A stretch of DNA of 64,000 bases from Saccharina japonica (taxonomy: Eukaryota; Sar; Phaeophyceae; Laminariales; Laminariaceae). The notes under the pieces are model-generated. The model saw only the letters and a list, made by a program, of their open reading frames with translations, was not told the origin of the DNA and did no database searches. Position 1 is the stretch's first letter. Every line of letters starts with the position of its first letter. The position numbers were made by a program, and so were the translations under genes. Positions 61,387-64,000 of the stretch are shown here, one piece after another. The DNA is taken from contig MEHQ01003627.1 in the NCBI GenBank assembly GCA_008828725.1, positions 302,562 through 366,561 of the forward strand, in the 5' to 3' direction.

Positions 61387-61488
61387 GTGATGGACGAACA
61401 CCGACGTACAATGCTTACCGTGGCAACTGCGCTTTACGATAAGCTACACCGCCTCGCTGAACTCGGCCCTGCCGCTCGAATAGCCCAA
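61387..61488 (+). CDS. Possible exon, VMDEHRRTMLTVATALYDKL
   Basis: CTATTTCAG acceptor after a pyrimidine-rich stretch, then 34 codons (ending AELGPAARIAQ) before mosaic-repeat sequence. Phase 0 fits the kinase exon end, but the sequence does not resemble the next part of a CK1 kinase, so it may belong to another gene. Confidence 0.35.
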
Positions 61489-61489
61489 A

Positions 61490-61690
61490 GGGGGGTGGTG
61501 CACTTCACATTTATGCATGGCCGTAGTTAGTAGTCGTATGACGAATAGACCCTCGCATCCCTATAATGCCGGGACGGAGCACGTCGGGATTTTCGCCGAG
61601 GGGGGAGGGGGCGGGGGTGTACTCATTCGTTGCTTGCCTTACTCATTTGGCCATTGACTACGCATCCCTTTCGAGACGGAGCGAGGAAAG
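61490..61690 (+). repeat. G-tract mosaic repeat, short copy
   Basis: TTTATGCATGGCCGTAGTTA ... CCGGGACGGAGCACGTCGGG, a G tract, then module 1 (CTTACTCATTTGGCCATTGA, GAGACGGAGCGAGG). Confidence 0.8.
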
Positions 61691-61761
61691 GATGGTCTCT
61701 GATTTGGAGGGGGGGGGGGGGGGTTTTGGGGGGGTTGTTTTGTGTGCGTTGTTTTGTACAT

Positions 61762-61803
61762 GTGAAACTGGAGGTGCAGGGCATGCAGCGCTTCGCTCTG
61801 AAC
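61762..61803 (+). pseudogene. Duplicated tail of the kinase exon
   Basis: VKLEVQGMQRFALN followed by GTGGGTAG repeats the end of the kinase exon (VKVEVEGMQRSVLK|GTGGGTAG) about 710 bp downstream. The glycine-rich loop is absent. Confidence 0.7.
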
Positions 61804-61814
61804 GTGGGTAGTCT

Positions 61815-62100
61815 TGCTTGGGGGCGAGAGGGGGGCGGGGAGGAGGGTGGAGGGGGGGGGGGTCGGGATAGGGGTGGGTCGTTAGGAAGGGTTGGGGTGT
61901 GGGGGGTACTGTACCAGCATGGGGTTGTATTTTGTGCGTATAATATTATACGTTTACGGGTTATTGTGTGCGCGTTTGTGTGTTTGTGTTTGTGTGGTTG
62001 TGTTTGTGTGTTCGTGGTGTGTTTGTGTGTTTGTGGTTGTGTGTGTATTCATGTGTAGTCACGTGTATATTTGGTGCTTCTGTTGGTGTCTGAGCGAGAG
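61815..62100. repeat. G-rich tract and (TGTGTTTG)n
   Basis: G-rich 61815-61910, then TGTGTTTGTG-type repeats 61975-62065. Confidence 0.85.
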
Positions 62101-62204
62101 AAAAACATAAGTTTTAGTCTAGAACTAGAACTGCCAGCGTACCGGCGCCGTTTTGTTTTCGCTTTCCCTTTCGCTTAATCACTTCACGTTTTTTGTTGTC
62201 CTCT

Positions 62205-62374
62205 TCCAGCCCCCCCCCCCCCCCCCCCCCCCCCCCCTCTGTTGCAACGCCTTGGAGTTACGGATATATCCCAGGGTTGACGAACCGCCATTGCGTTGTT
62301 GCCCCCCCCTCGCCCCCGTCTCGAAACGGATGCGTGGTCAATGGTCAAACGACTAAGGCAAACAACAAATGAGT

Positions 62375-62415
<41 letters not shown>

Positions 62416-62420
62416 ACAAC
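62205..62420 (-). repeat. Poly-C tracts with mosaic module 1
   Basis: C runs at 62210-62237 and 62377-62413 bracket CGTCTCGAAACGGATGCGTG and TCAATGGTCAAACGACTAAG. Confidence 0.85.
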
Positions 62421-62421
62421 A

Positions 62422-62445
62422 NNNNNNNNNNNNNNNNNNNNNNNN
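62422..62445. other. Assembly gap, 24 N
   Basis: Directly follows a long poly-C run. Sequence on the right repeats sequence already seen at ~59960-61090. Confidence 0.99.
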
Positions 62446-63640
62446 TACGGTTGGAAAACGTCGCTGTAAACCACTCCCTCGCTCGTGAGCTAACAAACCA
62501 GGGTGCCGCTTTTTTTTTTTTTTTTTTTTCGGCGGTCACGCAAAGCTGAGCGGTCGAGTAGATCACTTTTGTGCGGTGGTGGAGAACCTTTGTTTCCGCA
62601 CAAGTGGGAAGGACGTATCACGTAAGTTTTTAATATTGGTAAGGCGTCGCGAGGCAGTTTACATTAAGTAAAACTTTGCTGCTCTCCGCGGAAAGTGGCC
62701 ACACCAGAAATTAATATTAACTCATTGGAGGCTTGTTCTTTCATATGCAAGTTCGCTTCAGAGGCGGTTCTAGCAGGATGCAGCTCACCTATCATGCGAA
62801 TGCCCAATCACCCTCACGGCGTTTTCGTCGCTTGGTGCAAGCAATGTCATGCCTGGTTGGTTGAAAACCCAACGCGCTCCGTCCGGCATTGTAGCGGATA
62901 GCGAGCTGTCATTATGGTCATATGACTACGGCCGTGCACAACATCGAGTACACCCCTCCCCGCCCCCCCCCCCTCGTATACCCCCCACCCATGAAAGCGG
63001 CCTCCTTATAATCTCCGCGCTCCCCCTATACCTCCCAGCATGCAACGCTCGTTTCTTCAAATCTCTCCGCACAAACTGACATGGTATTTCAAGCGCAGTT
63101 ATTCGGGACCCATCGCAGACCTCCGTCCGCCGTAATAAGACCGCACGAAAGTTCGAGCGATACCCGCCCTCTCTTTTTTTTATTTTTTCTAGCGTTAAAT
63201 ATCATACAAAACAGTATTTATGCCTTGAATAGAAAAGGTAGCGTTTTCGTACTGTCGTAGCCTTGGGAGGAAAAACACCAAACAAAAACGAGGAGGTAAA
63301 AGCTAGGAACTAATAATAAGAAAATAAAGAAAGAGGAGTATTTTTATTAATGCATTTATTAAAAGAGAAAAGGACGGGTAGTACTAAGTAAGCTAAATAG
63401 TCACGCCTTTCAGGTCAGAAGACGGGGATTGTTGAGCGCGGGAGAGATCGTGAAAAGATCGATGGCGGATCGAGATGAGACGGATCGGGGAAGGGAACTT
63501 TCTGCGAGCTGCACGCGCTTGACCGAACGAAAAAATCGCGAGGCGCGCGGTTAAGGTGGAGGCGTGGAGGGCATGCAGCGCTCCGTTTCTGATGGTGGGT
63601 AGGCGGAAGCCTTTTGACGAGAGAGGTGCGGCGCGTGGCG
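62446..63640. repeat. Second copy of 59960-61090, indel-rich
   Basis: Colinear with the left copy: GGTCGAGTAGATCA, GTGGCCACACCAGAAATTAA, the C tract, TTTTTCTAGCGTTAAATA, TAATAATAAGAAAATAAAG, CTAGTACTAAGTAAG-like and the kinase exon. It differs by a single-base insertion or deletion every few tens of bases, a pattern of uncorrected long reads. Likely an unmerged duplicate of the same locus rather than a true duplication. Confidence 0.75.
63430..63595 (+). pseudogene. Indel-broken second copy of kinase exon 1
   Basis: Matches 60893-61054 but the start codon is split (GGGATTGTTGAG instead of GGGATGTTGAG) and several indels break the frame. Interpreted mainly as sequence error. Confidence 0.6.
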
Positions 63641-63644
63641 GCGG

Positions 63645-64000
63645 TAGGATGGGGGGGGGGGGGGGAGTGCGGTGGGGGGTGTACTCATGTCGTGCACGGT
63701 CGCTATGTCAGTATTGGACCATAGACCCTCGCCATCCCTACAATGCCGGACGGAGCACGTTGGGTTTTCCAACAGCGGACCACGTGGCCAGTTCAGGGGC
63801 GCGAAAATGGGGCTATGAGGGGGGGGGCGTGGGGGGGGACAGTCGCCAGCTTTCCTCGGGTACTTCTCATTTCTCATGCATCGGCTGTATTCGTATGACC
63901 ATAGACCCTCGATATCCCTCAGTGCTGCGGAGGAGCGGCTGGGGGAGGGGAGGGATGGGGGGGGGGGACACGGTGGTGCACTTCCACCATTTATGCATGG
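63645..64000 (+). repeat. Mosaic-repeat fragments at the window end
   Basis: GGTGTACTCATGTCGTGCAC ... CCGGACGGAGCACGTTGGGT (63676-63768) and a second partial copy from 63880, with G tracts and indels. Confidence 0.75.

Overview
This is nuclear DNA of an intron-rich eukaryote. No bacterial operons, rRNA genes, CRISPR arrays or convincing intact tRNA genes are visible. Coding DNA is a small fraction, cut into short exons separated by kilobase introns, and most of the window is transposon or tandem-repeat DNA. One gene model starts with a signal peptide ending Ala-Gln-Ala|Phe, followed by a Ser/Thr/Pro/Arg-rich stretch. That resembles the ASAFAP-type bipartite plastid presequence of algae with secondary red plastids. 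With the very long introns, this points to a photosynthetic stramenopile, possibly a brown alga, but the species is not proven by the sequence. Layout: 0-5 kb has a decayed Ser/Gly-rich ORF and low-complexity DNA. 5.3-8.45 kb is a large foldback-type element with ~1.1 kb inverted arms and a 5-bp target duplication. 8.5-13.3 kb holds small inverted-repeat elements and weak exon candidates. 13.8-18.95 kb (minus) carries a reconstructed five-exon gene for a putative plastid-targeted protein of about 194 aa. 20-24.6 kb holds a tRNA-like duplicated repeat, a TRIM-like LTR element and a hAT-type element. 24.6-27.1 kb is satellite-like. The best identified gene is a RAD51D-like recombinase on the minus strand from 46.43 kb down to about 28.2 kb. 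Nine exons join in one reading frame across more than 18 kb. They encode a helix-hairpin-helix-like N-terminus, a Walker A motif (GRSSAGKT), a Walker B motif (LVVLDS) and the C-terminal core. Its introns hold a second hAT element, a decayed piggyBac-like transposase, satellites and several copies of a G-tract-linked mosaic repeat. 47-49.4 kb has minisatellites and a hAT-like miniature element whose interior is a (TTGGG)n array with 130 uninterrupted units. 49.4-58.6 kb is mainly repeats with a few exon candidates. 58.8-64 kb holds poly-C/poly-G mosaic repeats and the first exon of a CK1/tau-tubulin-kinase-like protein kinase. This part is duplicated around a 24-N gap, and the second copy is full of indels and probably a low-quality assembly duplicate. 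All genes were found by splice-site and frame reasoning on raw sequence. RAD51D is firm. The plastid-protein and kinase models are moderately supported. The other single exons are tentative.
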